DNA of 64,000 nucleotides, from the NCBI GenBank assembly GCA_021234155.1, contig JAJEKV010000031.1, positions 2,413,614 to 2,477,613 on the forward strand, given 5' to 3'. Below, piece after piece: positions 23,161-36,169 of this stretch. The position numbers and the translations under genes were made by a program. This DNA comes from Isoetes taiwanensis (Eukaryota > Streptophyta > Lycopodiopsida > Isoetales > Isoetaceae). Position 1 is the first letter of the stretch. Every line of letters starts with the position of its first letter. A model generated the notes under the pieces. The model saw nothing but the letters and a program-made list of their open reading frames with translations, was not told where the DNA came from and did not search any database.

Positions 23161-26157
23161 CATTTTGTAAGTGTGGTGCCAACACGTCTACCACCAATGC
23201 AAGAAAATTGTAGCTCATGTTACAAATGTAATGTGACATTAATTAATGATTCCATGTCCAAAATCGTAAACAAAGTGCCCCAACCCTAATTCTACTCTTT
23301 CTACCCATTGCAACTCGTAAACAAGCAACATCTTCCACTTTTCATTGCTTGTATCATACTTTTACATAAATGTCTTTGAAGTACCTCATCGATGCTCATT
23401 CTTATATTGCACATCATAAAAATTACTTTCGATTTTCTAGGTAACTATATCACCTCAAGAACTTCTTCCCATTATTAAATCAAGCGCTTTGTATATGTTG
23501 CCTTTGTCTAAGCAAATCTCATAATGATTCTTCTCGCGGATCTCTAATAATCTCAAACTTCATCTGGATGATAAAAAATCTAATCCATTCTATTCTATTC
23601 TCTTTTTCCATCGCACCTAATCCTTTGCCCCAGCCTGTCCTGTTGCTAGTATTTATTTATTGAAGTGCTTTCTGTATAACCACTATGAATAACCACCCCT
23701 TTAGTTGGCAATTACAAATAACCACTATGCAAACTAAATTGTTATGGAAAATTAAGTGCTACAAACCATAGTCGAGTTTTAATAGTCAATGCAGCAATAG
23801 AAAACCATCATGAATAACCATTAGATATTTAAATTGGCAGTGCCAACCACCATGTAAACTACACTAACCATACTATAAAATAAAACCCACATAGACAATC
23901 ATCGTCAAATAAAATAATTAGCATTGAAAACCATTACTACAAGCGGTTATCAAAATAATAACCCATGGCGTGCCAACAAACTAACATGAAAACCATCACG
24001 AGAAACCATTAACAATCGTAACAAACCATGTTGCAATAGGAAACCAGCATGAAAAACCACATATTGCTCGTCAAAACCACTATAACTTGTGGTTCTTATT
24101 AAGATTAATTTTTGTTGCATAAAAAACCACATCTATAGTGATTCATTAGTGGTTAATTATGGCAGTTAAATTCTAGGATGCCTTGTGACATGAGGTTTGT
24201 AGATTGTGGCATCAACCACATAACCCTACTTTCGTCTGTGGTTTCAAGCTTTAATAACCAAGTGGAGCATTTGGTCAAGAGTTAAAGCTGCATGTGCTTT
24301 GATTTGCTTCGAGCTCCTCAAATTCCTCGGTTTTTTGAGCAAAGTTTAGAGCCCCAGTATGCCAAAGTTGGAGTTGCGGAAGACTCCACAAAGAAAGCTC
24401 ATATGGCATACCAATCGGAACTTTCCCAACCAATTCCGATCTACTCTGTAGATTGTTCTGAGAATGGAAGGGTGTTAATGGGCATAAATTGCCCAATGAA
24501 CTCTACCACATCGATCAAATTTGAGGCTTTTGTGCCCAGTTTGGATTTAAGAGCGCTAAAATGGATGAAGAAATTTAACGTTTGTTTAATTCTGTGGCTT
24601 TTTGAGGCTGTTTGCAGAATTCGATGATTTTTGAAGCCTCTGGCCCTAAACGAGGTAATCCTGTTGTTAAACTTGATTTGGAAAACGTCAATTTAGACTT
24701 TAATTCCATTACCACAACTGTCCTTTTGATCAAGATGGCGAATTCAAACTTGTCATTCATAGACAGATGGATGGATGGACAGACGTACTAGATTTACAAA
24801 TCTAGAATGAATAGAATAGAATATAATCGAATAGATATTTTAACATCCATGAAGACCAAGAGTCAAGGGACCCATAGAATGGGCTAATAGAACCATTACT
24901 ACTAGGATTAGAAAACCCTGCCTTGAAAGGTTTTCAAGGGAAAAAACCTTGGCAGTAATGGTGCTACTAGATAATCAAGAATAAATAAGTAGATCATGGT
25001 GACTACTGAAGGTTTAGCAATTGAAGGTGTGTATCTAGAACTTCCAATGTGTATAATGTTAAGTCATGCAGTGCGTGCTCTAAGAAGCTATAGGAGCATG
25101 GAATGTATCACGGTAGTTCAATGTTAAACAATATTTCCAATAATTTGAAGTGTACATATTGGAATGTAATTTTCAAAGATGTATTTTTTTTTTTTTGAAT
25201 GGCGTCAAACTATATTGAAAGTCCAAGCCAAAGAGCCAGATACAAGCTACAGAGCCAGGGATTAAAATCTCGGGAGGACAATCATGATCCAGAGTAGGAC
25301 CACCAACCCTATGCATAAGACAACACTCAAATAAGCCTCAAAGATCAATTGGCAGCCGGGAGAAAGAGCAATGGTAGGCCTTAGCAATTCTATCTTGGGC
25401 ATCACGGAGGAGAACAATAGGAGGAGGATCAAACCCTTAAAACACACACAATCTTACGTGTTTCCGGATAGACTATTGTGGCTCCTTTAGCTATATTTGA
25501 TAGCGAGTCATTATACATTGAAGGACCCTCCCATCCAAGCGGCTACCCATTGTATGGGCCCTCTATCTAATCCACGTGCAGGATAACAGAAAATAAGTTG
25601 AGAACCACGGAGGTGTCATTTCATCCCATCCTTTCGTCCGAATATGTCGAGTAATATACAACATAACCACTATTAACAATATAACAACACTACCTTGAAG
25701 GGTAGTCAATATCCATACCATCATAACATGTAAAATAAACTTTCAACATCGAAACATTAAAGGGGCTCCTACCGGGTTCAAACTCAAAGGGGAGTCATTG
25801 TATTTGGGCTCGGATAGATCGGATCGATTTATGGCAATGGCTTGGCTGGCAATAGACAATGGCTAGGGTTGACCCCTCCATCTGCTCCTCACAATGCATA
25901 CTTTGCGGATAGGCTAAAGTAGGCTCTGCAGTATTGTAACTTTGCGGAGGCGTAATCCTGTGGTATCATCCAGCGAAACTACCGGGTTGCATCTCCGGTC
26001 GATGAGGGTAGGAGAGGTTGCATCTCCCCTCGAAGTGCAGCATCTCCATGGGCAGCTAGAGGATCATTCGACACCGTCCATACCCGTGAACTCCTAAAAA
26101 AAAGAGCTGAGTCGACACACGGAGCTCTTGAGAGTGAGGGCAACTTTCCCGAGGAAG

Positions 26158-26996
26158 TGTCCGGACTCATGCCCGGCTCACCGCGAAGTGGCGACTATAA
26201 GCCTGGCTATATGGGTCCCCGGTAGCAGTTGTTGAGGGACCTCCCTCCACTTTGCCATTGACCTGTTATGTGGTGCTCTATCACTCCATAGCCTCCGATA
26301 GCGGGATTAATAATGGGAACTAATGGGTCTAAACTAGCATCATCTATTCATGGCCACTAGGTTTCTACCCCTCTTCCTATATACAAGAGGTGCACTATGC
26401 GATCAACCACATCATATCAACGCCAATCTTGATAATAATTGAGAATAACAAGTAATCCTAATTACATACATCTAACATATAGTTAGGGTTCATTGATTAG
26501 GGTTCATGTTTAGAATAATAGGTTCAAGAATGGCCACTAGGATATAACATGCAACTCAACCTGGAGCGAACTTGAAATACACGTTTCTTTGACGTGCTAC
26601 CACTACCTCCCTAGTTCTCCATCTCTAACATGTGGTTTGAGAAGATGATCCTACTCAAGTTGCGATGATGATATTCAAATCGAGCTATGATTGCAAAGCG
26701 TCACGGATCGAGGTTGGTAGAGCCAAAAGTGGTTAGGGTTTAGGGTTTAGGGTTTTAGCGTTTAGCCTTTTATATATTAGGATTTACATGAATGTCACTT
26801 GGCTCCCATATGTGGCGGTTTGTCTATAAGGTGAGGCCATGTGGAAATGGCTCCTTATCTTAGGTTGGCTAAGTTATAGATAACTTAGTCATTTCCCCAC
26901 ATTGGTTAGCATACAAGTCTATTGATGTAGAACTGTATAGTGGCGTGGCCATAAAATATACATATTTATACCATATATTTTTGAGGAAGCGTCACA
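26158..26996 (-). repeat. Array LTR 3
   Basis: 839 bp with the same borders as the other LTRs and internal small deletions. The telomere-like run is at about 26,731-26,756. Confidence 0.7.
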
Positions 26997-28310
26997 TTCT
27001 CCCCCCTTAGGATAATATCGTCCTCACCATTACATAAAGTGGATGAACTTTGCATCATATATCACAACCATATACACAATAACACTTCAACTTTATTACG
27101 GTTATGAACCCGATGTTAATTATCTTATTATATATATATTATTAGAAAACGAATTAGCTTTATCTATCACTCTCCCACCACGTATACCTCTAAAAGCTTC
27201 TTGCCTATACACACTTTTAAGCCCAATCAGGCCGGCATAGTACCCTCCCCATTGTGATTTAAAGGCTTTGGCATTGAAATGATCCGGCATTTATCAACCG
27301 TGATAGTCCAGTATTCGTTATTCCATGTAATTGCAATTGTTACGGTTGAGTTTAATTTAGGCCTCCAATTTGGAGCTTTATTTCTGCAAACTTCGGCAAG
27401 GGTAGCGATGTGAAAATTTTTTTAAGTTGTCTTTGACATGAGGTTTGTAGATTGTGGCATCAACCACATAACCCTACTTCGTCACGTGGTTTCAAGCTTT
27501 AATAACCAAGTGGAACAGATTTGGTCCAAGAGTTAAACCGCATGTGCTTTGATTTGCTTCCCTCCTCAAATTCCTCGGTTGTGAGCAAAGTTTGAGCCCA
27601 CAGGTATGCCAAAGTTGGAGTTAGCGGAATACCCACAAAAGAAAGCTCATATGGCATACCAATCCTTGGAGAACTTTCCCAAGACCAATTCCGATCTCGA
27701 CTCAGTAGATTGTTATAGAATGGAAGAATTACGTACAAAGATTGTGTGGCGTGTGTCACGGGGCATGAATGCCCACGAACTCTACCACATCGATTAAATT
27801 TGAGGCTTTTGTGCGATTTGGATTTAAGAGCAGCTAAAATGGATGAAGAAATTTCCGCGTTGTTTAATTACACGTGGCTTTTTGAAGTTTCTGAGGATTC
27901 GATGATTTTTTTGAAGCCTCACGGCCCTAAGCGAGGTAATCCTTTTGTTAAACTTGATTTGGAAAACGTCAATTTAGACTTTAATTCCATTACCACAAGC
28001 TGTCCTTTTTGATCAAGATGGCAAAATTCAAACTTGTCATTCATAGGCGGATGGATGGATGAATGAGGCATTATGTAGATTCATAAATCTAGAATGAATA
28101 GAATATAATATAATCGAATAGATATTTTAACATCCATGAAGATCAAGAGTCAAAGGGACCCATACAATGGGCTAATAGAACCATTGCTACTAGGATTAGA
28201 AAACCACGCCTTGAAAGGTTTTCAAAGGGAAAAAACTTTGGCGCGTAATGGTGCTACTAGATAATCAAGAATAAATAAGTAGATCATGGTGACTCTTGAA
28301 GGTTTAGCAA

Positions 28311-28334
28311 TTGAATTGAATTGAATTGAATTGA
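28311..28334. repeat. (TTGAA)n at the LINE 3' junction
   Basis: Four to five TTGAA units. The target in the other units reads AATTGAAGG, so the first unit may come from the target and have paired with the tail during insertion. Confidence 0.7.
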
Positions 28335-29708
28335 TTATTCCGCGATCTCTTAAAGACCCTACGGTCTAGGAGGCGAAATGTTTACATAGTAGGCGCACTT
28401 CTTAAAAAATCTTATGACCTAGGCTGCTTATTTAGTTGTGCATCCGCGAACAAGCAACATTTACGTGAAAAAATTTGCTAGCTTCCATGATGGCAAGCCC
28501 GAAAAAAAGTATAAATATTCACACAATCTATTTCACGGATCTTGTGTCATCTCTTCACGGATGTATAAAATTTTGCAAACTAAACAAAACGTGATGCTCA
28601 TCCTCCACTTCCCATGCACATACGACATATCTTTTGGACCTTGGTAATTTATGCCACCTTCCACACTTTCGACTTGTAGGTGATGGGAACTAACTCTCAT
28701 CCGACAAATCACGGTGCCTAGATGACATAAAGCCGGATGGTCTATCAAATCTTGTTGTCTTTGTGTACATAACCATGGGATTTATTTCACGTCTGTAAAA
28801 GTCCATATTGCCTTGTGGGTTGGCCCATAATCTCTCGATCACTTTGGTCGACAAGGTCTCAAATAGCTTCTTCATTGATGGCATATCGTCCATACTAATG
28901 TTCCATCTTTGCGGCCATAATTCTCCATCGCATACCGGCCATTTTCCCTTTCTTCCATTGCCTTATATGGTAGCCTTTCATGTGGTAAGGCTTTAACTCA
29001 GTTACATAAACAAGGTATTGATAGATGCCTCTCCCTCTAATGGCAACATACCAACTTCGGCAAGCATCATGGCATATGGTGTTTGGAGTTTAACTCAGAG
29101 CTCATCCATTAGATAAGCTTTTTTGGGTACCTTCTATATCTTTCCACTTTTTCTTGCTAAACCCGGTCCCCATATCCGCATCCATACAATATTACAGGCA
29201 TAACTAAAGCTCGATATAAATGAAGCCGCATGGACCCGGTCCATAGCTGAATTGTTCTACATTTAGCTTGCATTCGCGTAATAAAGCCTTCTTTCCACCA
29301 ACAACTCTCTTATCTACGCTGTATTCCATCCCTCAGAATTTTACTATTATCTCAATTCCCAAATATTTATAGCTATGAACATGTTCAATAGGCTTACCTT
29401 TAATCTAAAAACATGTTTTTTCCTCGTGCCAAACATCATAATTTTTGTCTTGTCTAGATTGACTGCCATTCCTGCTTGATCGCAAAAGGATGATAGCACC
29501 TCTATATTTTGTTGCAAGCCTTCCGATGTTAGTGCAAGGAGCACTATGTCATCTGCATATAGAAGAAGCATGATAAGGTATCCTGCGAGCACTACTCGAT
29601 CATAGCAATTTCACGTTAAGGCACCTGTTCCACTTCATCAATATAGATGCCAAATAGCGTTGGAGATCTTGGGACAACCATTTTTAACACCAAGATTACC
29701 GATTATTT
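28316..29708 (-). mobile_element. 5'-truncated LINE with (TTGAA)n tail
   Basis: On the minus strand an open frame (29,592-29,347) carries the RT catalytic block LLYADDIVLLALTS, followed by CDQAGMAVNLDKTKIMMFG, as in plant non-LTR retrotransposons. Further down in broken frames are the thumb region (about 29,270-29,170), MLAEVGMLPLEGEAS (about 29,075-29,030) and a Cys/His-type C-terminal region (about 28,680-28,540). The 3' end lies at the plus-strand left border, next to a short (TTGAA)n run, a simple-repeat LINE tail. Endonuclease and early RT parts are absent, consistent with 5' truncation. It cannot move by itself. Confidence 0.8.
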
Positions 29709-30864
29709 GCTATGTGTATCTAGCAACTTCCAATGTGTATAATATCAAGTCATACACAAAATGCGTGCTCTAAGAAGCTATAGGAGCATGGAATGTATCT
29801 GATAGTTCAATGTTAAGCAATATTTCCAATAATTTGAAGTGTATGTATTGGAATGTAATTTTCAAATATGTATTTTTTTTTTTTGAATGGCGTCAAACTA
29901 TATTGAAAGTCCAAGCCAAAAGGCGATACTGGCTGCGAGGCCAGGGATTAAAATTTGGGAGGACAATCATGATCCAATTGAGTAGGACCACCACCTATGC
30001 ATAAGACAACACACTCAAATAAGCCTCAAAGATCAATTGGCCCGGCTTGGACGGAGAAAGCGAAGAGCAATGGTAGGCCTTAGCAATTCTATCTTGGGCA
30101 TCCCGGAGGAGAACAACGGGGAGGAGGATCCAAACCCTTAAAACACACACAATCTTCTGTAGCGTTTCGGATAGACTATTGTGGCTCCTTGCACTATATA
30201 TGATAGCCCGTCGTATACATTGAAGGACCCTCCCCATCCAACGGCTACCTATTGTATGGGCCCTCCATCTAATCCACGCCACGGGATAAGAAAATAAGTT
30301 GAGGACACGGAGGTGTGCGTTTCATCCCATCCTTTTTGGGTCCGATATCGGCCGGAAGCAATATACAACATAACCACTATTAACAATATAACAACACTAC
30401 CTTGAAGGGTAGTCAATATCCATACCATTATAACATGTAAACTAAACTTTCAACATGTGAAACATTAAAAGGGGCTCCTACGGGGATTCGACCGGCATAC
30501 GGGGCTCCGAGATAGATCGTACGGATTTATGGCAATGGCTTGGCTGGCAATAGACAATGGCTAGGGTTGACCCCTCCATGCACTCCTCACATTGCATACT
30601 TTGCGATAGGCTAAAAGCGGGGCTTTCGTGGCCCGATTTGTAACCTGCGGAGGCGTAATCCCTCGTATCATCAACGAAACTACTTCGGGTTGCATCTCCC
30701 GGTCGATGAGGTAGAAGAGGTTGCATCTCCCCCCAAGTCACGGCATCTCCATGGGCAGCTAGAGGATCATGGACGACCTGCGTCCGTGCCCGACCAACTC
30801 CTCAAAAAGAGCTAGGTCGACACACGGAGCTCTTTGAGAGTCGGCGACACCATTGACCCGGAAG

Positions 30865-31761
30865 TGTCCGGACTCATACACGGCTCACACAGAAGTGGTC
30901 GACTATAAGCCTAGCCCACTATGGGTCCCCGATGTAGCGTTCGCGTTGGGGGACCTCCTCCCACTTTGCCGTTGACCCCGGTTATGTGGTGCTCTATCAC
31001 TCCATAGCCTCCAATAGCCAGTGGGCTCTATCAGAGGCTGCATTAATAATGGAAACTAATGGGTCTAAACTAGCATCATCTATTAATGGCCACTAGGTTT
31101 CTACCCCTCTTCCTAATATACAAGAGGTGCACTATCACGATCAACCACATCATATCAACATAATCTTGATAATAATTAGAGAATAACAAGTAATCCTAAT
31201 TACATACATCTAACATATAGTTAGGGTTCATTGATTAGGGTTCATGTTTAGAACAATAGGTTCAAGAATGGCCACTAGGATATAACATGCAACTCAACTG
31301 GAACGAACTTGAAATACCTGCTCCTGACGTGCTACCACTACCTCCCTAGTTCTCCATCTCTACAATTGGTTAGAAGATGATCCTCTGCTGTTTGTGACTC
31401 GGGTTGCCGATGATGATATTCAAATCGAGTTTTGTGATTGCAAAGCGTCACGGATCGAAGGTGGTGGTAGAGCCAAAAGTGGTTAGGGTTTAGGGTTTAG
31501 GGTTTAGGGTTTAGGGTTTAGCCTTTTATATATTAGGGTTTACATGAATGTCACTTGGCTCCCATAGGTGTGTCTATGTGGCGGTTTGCATATAAGGTGA
31601 GGCCACGTGGAAATGGCTCATTATCTTAGGTTGGCTAAGTTATAGATAAGTTAGTCATTTCCCCCACATTGGTCGCATACAAGTCTATTGATGTAGAATT
31701 GTATAGTGACGTGGCCATAAAATATACACATTTATACCATATATTTTGAGGAAACGTCACA
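30865..31761 (-). repeat. Array LTR 4
   Basis: 897 bp. It holds the longest telomere-like run in the window, five full TTTAGGG units plus flanks at 31,482-31,522. Confidence 0.7.
31482..31522. repeat. Interstitial telomere-type repeat (TTTAGGG)n
   Basis: Five complete copies of the Arabidopsis-type plant telomere heptamer, bordered by GTTAGGG and TTTAGCC. Shorter, mutated runs occupy the same place in the other three LTRs. Confidence 0.85.
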
Positions 31762-32752
31762 TTCTCCCCACCTTAGGATAATATCGTCCTCACCATTACA
31801 TAAAGTGGATGAACCTGCATCACATATCACAACCATATACACAATAACACTTCAACTTTATTACAGTTATGAACTTCTGATGTTAATTATCTTACTATAT
31901 ATATTATTACTAGAAAACAGAATTAGCTTTATCTATCACTCTCCCACCACGTATACCTCTAAACTTCTTGCCTATACACACTTTTAAGCCTACCGGCCGG
32001 CATAGTACCCTCCCCTCAGATTTAAAGGCTTTGGCATTGAAATGATCCAAAGATTCTCAACTCGCATAGTCCGTATTCGTATACCATGTAATTGCAATTG
32101 TTCCGTTGAGTTTAATTTAGGCCTCAATTTGGGCTTATTTCCCCGCAAACTTACGCAAGGGTAGCGATGATGTAAATTTTTAAGTTGTGCCGACATGAGG
32201 TTTTGTAGATTGTGGCATCAACCACATAACCCTACTTTCGATACGTGGTTTCAAGCGTTAATAACCAAGTGAAACATTTGGTCCAAGAGTTAAACCGACG
32301 TGCTTTGATTTGCTTCCGGCTCCTCAAATTCCTCGGTTTGTGGGCAAAGTTTCGAGCCCCCGTATGCCAAAGTTGGAGTTGCAGAAGACCCCACAAAAGA
32401 AAGCTCATATGGCATACCAATCCTTGGAGAACTTTCCCGAGACCAATTCCGATCTCGACTCTGTAGATTGTTACAGAATGGAAGAATTATGTACAAAGAT
32501 TGTGTGGGCGTGTGTCTGGGGCATGAATTGCCCACGAACTCTACCACATCGATCAAATTTGAGGCTTTTGTGCCAGATTTGGATTTAAGAACGCTAAAAC
32601 GGATGAAGAAATTTAACGTTTGCTTAATTCGGGGCTTTTGAGGTCAGTTCTCTGAAATTGATGATTTTGAAGCCTCTGGCCCTAAACGAGGTAATCCTTT
32701 TGTTAAACTTGATTTGGAAAACGTCAATTTAGACTTTAATTTCATTACCACA
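31762..32752 (-). repeat. Array interior 4, truncated
   Basis: Matches the polypurine-tract side of the other interiors and stops within the block ATTACCACA. About 1.45 kb of the PBS side is missing. Confidence 0.7.
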
Positions 32753-35700
32753 GCAAAACGTAGAATTTAATTCCGGTCTAGCATTTGATTCCACTAGAAT
32801 ATTAGATCCTACATCTAGCTATCGGGAGGCCCTCATGAAAATCAAGGCTACTGCGACAAACCCGCCATAACTACCGGGCTCGAATGTAAACAAAAAATCC
32901 AGAATCTTTGCACATGACCATTCACCGCCTCTAGCTCTAACTTGCCCCGCTCTACACCCATCATTTTACTTCATTCATCTACGCGATTCTATGCATTTGC
33001 CTGCTCTTTGAAGATAAAATTAGGCAAGAGCAGTATCTTGGGGAAAAATGGAAAGCTTTGGGCAATTTGCTTGGGAAAATGGTGAATTTGTGCCTGGAGA
33101 ATTATTCTTTGACACCAGCAGATGCTAATTTTGAATGACCCAATTTTGGTCGAGATGTTTACCTTCTGCAGCATTCACGAACGATTGGGCCTAGAAACAG
33201 ATGAATTTTAACAGATGCGCACAAAACGGTCGATTTGATTGGGTCGAAGCTCGAGAATGAGATAATTTAGGAAAACCCAGCTAAAATTGATTGCATTGGA
33301 CCGAGAAACGCAGAAATTTTCTCAATTTATGTGCTTTAGAGATAGATGCTATCCGAAAATTATGCTTGCCCATGCCAATGGGCAATTAAAGCCGCTTTAA
33401 GGGTGTGCACCGCTAAATGGATGGTTATTTCATCCCCACCGTGGTTTGCGCCGGCCTTTGGAAAACATATATGAATCTATGTGCTATGTGCAACGGAGTT
33501 TTGCTTCAATACTATGGGTTGCTAGATTCACCTTGATTGCATGAGTCCGATGGCAAACAACGTGATTGCCCACACTTTTCTTGTTTTTTGTTTTTATTTT
33601 TTCTTCCTTGAAACTAAGGAAAAGCATACAAGAAGAGAAGAAGCCAAAGAAGATAATCCAAAACCAAGAGTAATGTAAGGTGAGGGCCCTTTAATAGTCA
33701 ATGGTGAGGGCCCCTTAATAGGCGATATTGGAGATCATATTTTCAGTGAGGTGGCACAACCTTATTGGCGCACATGGCATCCCGAATGGCGCAGCCCTAA
33801 TCACATGTGGCGAGAATGTCTTCCCAGTTTGGCATACCCAATTCCTGCGGCATGCGATATCTAATCTTGGCGATGGCGGGAGACCTCTCCTTGATGGCAA
33901 ATCAGTTTTTTCTGTTGGGTGGCGCTTTTCGAAACCATGGATTCCGATGCACTTTCATTGCTTCTTTTTAGGTTTTGACCATTGCTTTCTTAATTTTGTG
34001 AGGGTTTAGTGCCTTTAGAACTGATTCCCTCCAATTTTTGTGCTTACTTCGATTTGCTGGCAATGTATCCAACCCTCCATAGCCAGAATAGCCAAAGAAT
34101 CGATGAGTTGGAATGAATCTGGCCCTTCAGAACTTGGTGCTTCTTTGGCAAGATCTTAGCTGCAAATCCTCTGGATCGATGAGTTGGAGACTCCAGGGCC
34201 TTTGATTTTTTATTTCTTTGTTCTAATCCACGATTGAAAATCACCGAACCATTTTCTCTGTGTGCATACAGGTATAAATAGGTTCAATCTTCCATGGAAA
34301 TTCGTGCTTCCTCATTTGCTTGCAGTCTCTCATTTGTTGCTTAGCCTCCAGATCCCTCAATTTCGTAGCTATGTTTTACAGAAGCAGTGAAACACAGAGG
34401 TGATTTTCTTTTAATTTTTTTATGCACAAAACATGTTCGATTTCTCTTTTGCATTCAGGTTCTCTTTTTTGCATTTGTTGTTTTTCGAGTGGTTCTCTTA
34501 GAGATGAATCTAAGAAACAACTGCTATGTTGCCTTTCTTCCAGATAGCAATCCTGAGCTTGTAGTTGGGAATGAACCAACTTCTCCTCCTCCTAGAAAGA
34601 ATAGATCCTGCAGACCAACTTTTTCTCCACAGACTCCCAATGTTGGCAAAAAACTTGTTAGAGGATTTGTGTTATGATGGCATTTTTTATTTGACATTTA
34701 TATTTCTACAATGTTTGAAGTTGCACATGATGTGAAGCAATGGGCGCAGACTATCTATTTGACAAGACTGTCCAGAAAATCCATGTCATAAGTATTATGT
34801 GAGAACTGGCTGTCAATGTTATCAATGTCAGAATTGCTGCCTTCTGCAGACCGTGCAGTAACTTAATTTCGAGAAATTTCATTAGTTTGACTTTGTTGAA
34901 TGTAAATAAAATTGATCCATGGCATGCATCAACATGATGGACTTTGAGCTTTCAACATCTGCTTAACATCTTCTTGGTTAACCTTAGAATCAAGGGCTTG
35001 ATTGAAACATGATAGCACTTAATTGAGATGTGTTTTGAGTGTATATGGACCTCTCCCATTGGAAATATTACCAGATTTCCATTAAACATTTCTTCTATAA
35101 TAAGCACTTGTAATAGCCATGTATCTGTTTAGACATAAAACTTAATAATAAAACTTAATAATACGATGCAGGACAGAACAACAACACCCACATAAATAGA
35201 AACATCTATGATAAACGAAATTAGTCAAATGACATTAACTAGAGATCTCAGATCTTTCACATAAAGATGCTAGCAGGTATGCACTTTTTACTGATATTAT
35301 CATATTAAAGCAGGGTTAAATCTAAACCTCCTTGCATTTACTAATCTGGTCGATGGTCCAGACCACAACGAAGAATGTGTTGTGATTCACATCTTAAAAC
35401 TAGGGAAAACCCCAAATATGACCTACTTCAAAACATAGGCCTACCTTTCCTGGCCAGCAGTATCCATCTGTGCTTTCATAGTCTTCTGGAATTCGACCCC
35501 AATGGTTGCCTTAGCCTAGATTCCAGAGTAAATTCATCCCCATAAAACCTTGCAAGCAGCTAAGATTTGCCCAAAGCCGAGTCCCCAATCGATTACCACT
35601 TTAAAAACATATTCAATCCTCTTCGTAATCCCCATTAGACATCATGACTTTTAGGGCCAGGCCACAGATCGACAACATTGTATCTAGTCATCTGAGGCCA

Positions 35701-36083
35701 AGAAACAAGTTAGATCTTGCTGCCGATAGATTTTTGAAATTTGGCCTTCAGCACAATTACCTAGCGGGAATCCAAGCCCCTAAGCAATAGCTTATAACCG
35801 GCAGACTTCGGATCGGTTGCATCCCTAGCGTTGATTGCGCCCGACAGGGCATAACCGCAAGTGGAAATTGTGGAACGAAGCAAAGGCGTTGCAACTTTGC
35901 CCGATTCACTTCTTAAGGATTTTTTGCCCTGGATTCACCTCGGATGCTAATAATCCGTGCTGGGACTTGATAACCGAAATACGGACTTCGATAACCGATC
36001 TTTGGCCCCCGCTTGGTTGTGATAACCGAGCTATGGAAGCTCGGATCCTAGGTATGGATGAGGCAACTTGCTGCCTGGTTAAA

Positions 36084-36169
36084 GGGATAAATACCCCCGC
36101 TGCGCCCATTACCTCCTGATAAACGGGCTCGCCCTTTATTTGAGGTAATGGGCTCGAGGTGTTTATCCC
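36084..36169. repeat. Imperfect inverted repeat
   Basis: Left arm 36,084-36,115 (GGGATAAATACCCCCGC...ATTACCTC) pairs with right arm 36,142-36,169 (GAGGTAATGGGC...TTTATCCC) around a short loop. Confidence 0.65.

Larger units (their letters stand above)
18207..24182. mobile_element. 6-kb insertion with inverted subterminal motif clusters
   Basis: Comparison with array units 1, 3 and 4 shows that the unit is interrupted here and resumes at 24,183. TTGTGAC is present at both junctions (18,200-18,206 and 24,183-24,189), a possible 7-bp target duplication. The left 700 bp is rich in ATGGTT/GTGGTT. The right 550 bp (23,640-24,180) is rich in AACCAT/AACCAC, the same motif inverted. Such subterminal clusters are typical of DNA transposons that bind their transposase there. 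The ends (GAACACCTAAG and, reversed, GGCATCCTAG) share a weak terminal inverted repeat. No transposase is recognised inside, so it is probably non-autonomous. The superfamily is unassigned. Confidence 0.6.
17597..26157 (-). repeat. Array interior 2, interrupted
   Basis: Interior sequence 17,597-17,652, then a SINE that replaces about 80 bp present in the other units, then interior to 18,206, a 6-kb insertion (18,207-24,182), and interior again from 24,183 to 26,157. Confidence 0.7.
26997..30864 (-). repeat. Array interior 3, interrupted by a LINE
   Basis: Interior sequence to about 28,315 and again from 29,709. The intervening 1.4 kb is a LINE fragment absent from units 1 and 2. Confidence 0.7.
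13377..32752 (-). mobile_element. Tandem array of a non-coding LTR element (LTR-int x4, last truncated)
   Basis: Four copies of a 0.84-0.90-kb LTR-like segment (13,377; 16,694; 26,158; 30,865) alternate with copies of the same interior of about 2.4 kb. Read on the minus strand, each LTR starts TGTGACG and ends ...GACA, and is preceded by the purine-rich tract AAGGTGGGGAGAA. This is how a polypurine tract meets a 3' LTR. The interior has no gag or pol, so the element is non-autonomous. The array is best explained by unequal recombination between LTRs. Later insertions sit in units 2 and 3. The fourth interior stops at about 32,752. Confidence 0.75.

Noticed and set aside
18207-24182. Calling the 6-kb insertion a CACTA or hAT element
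   Set aside because: The ends do not show CACTA, the target duplication looks like 7 bp and is uncertain, and no transposase is seen.
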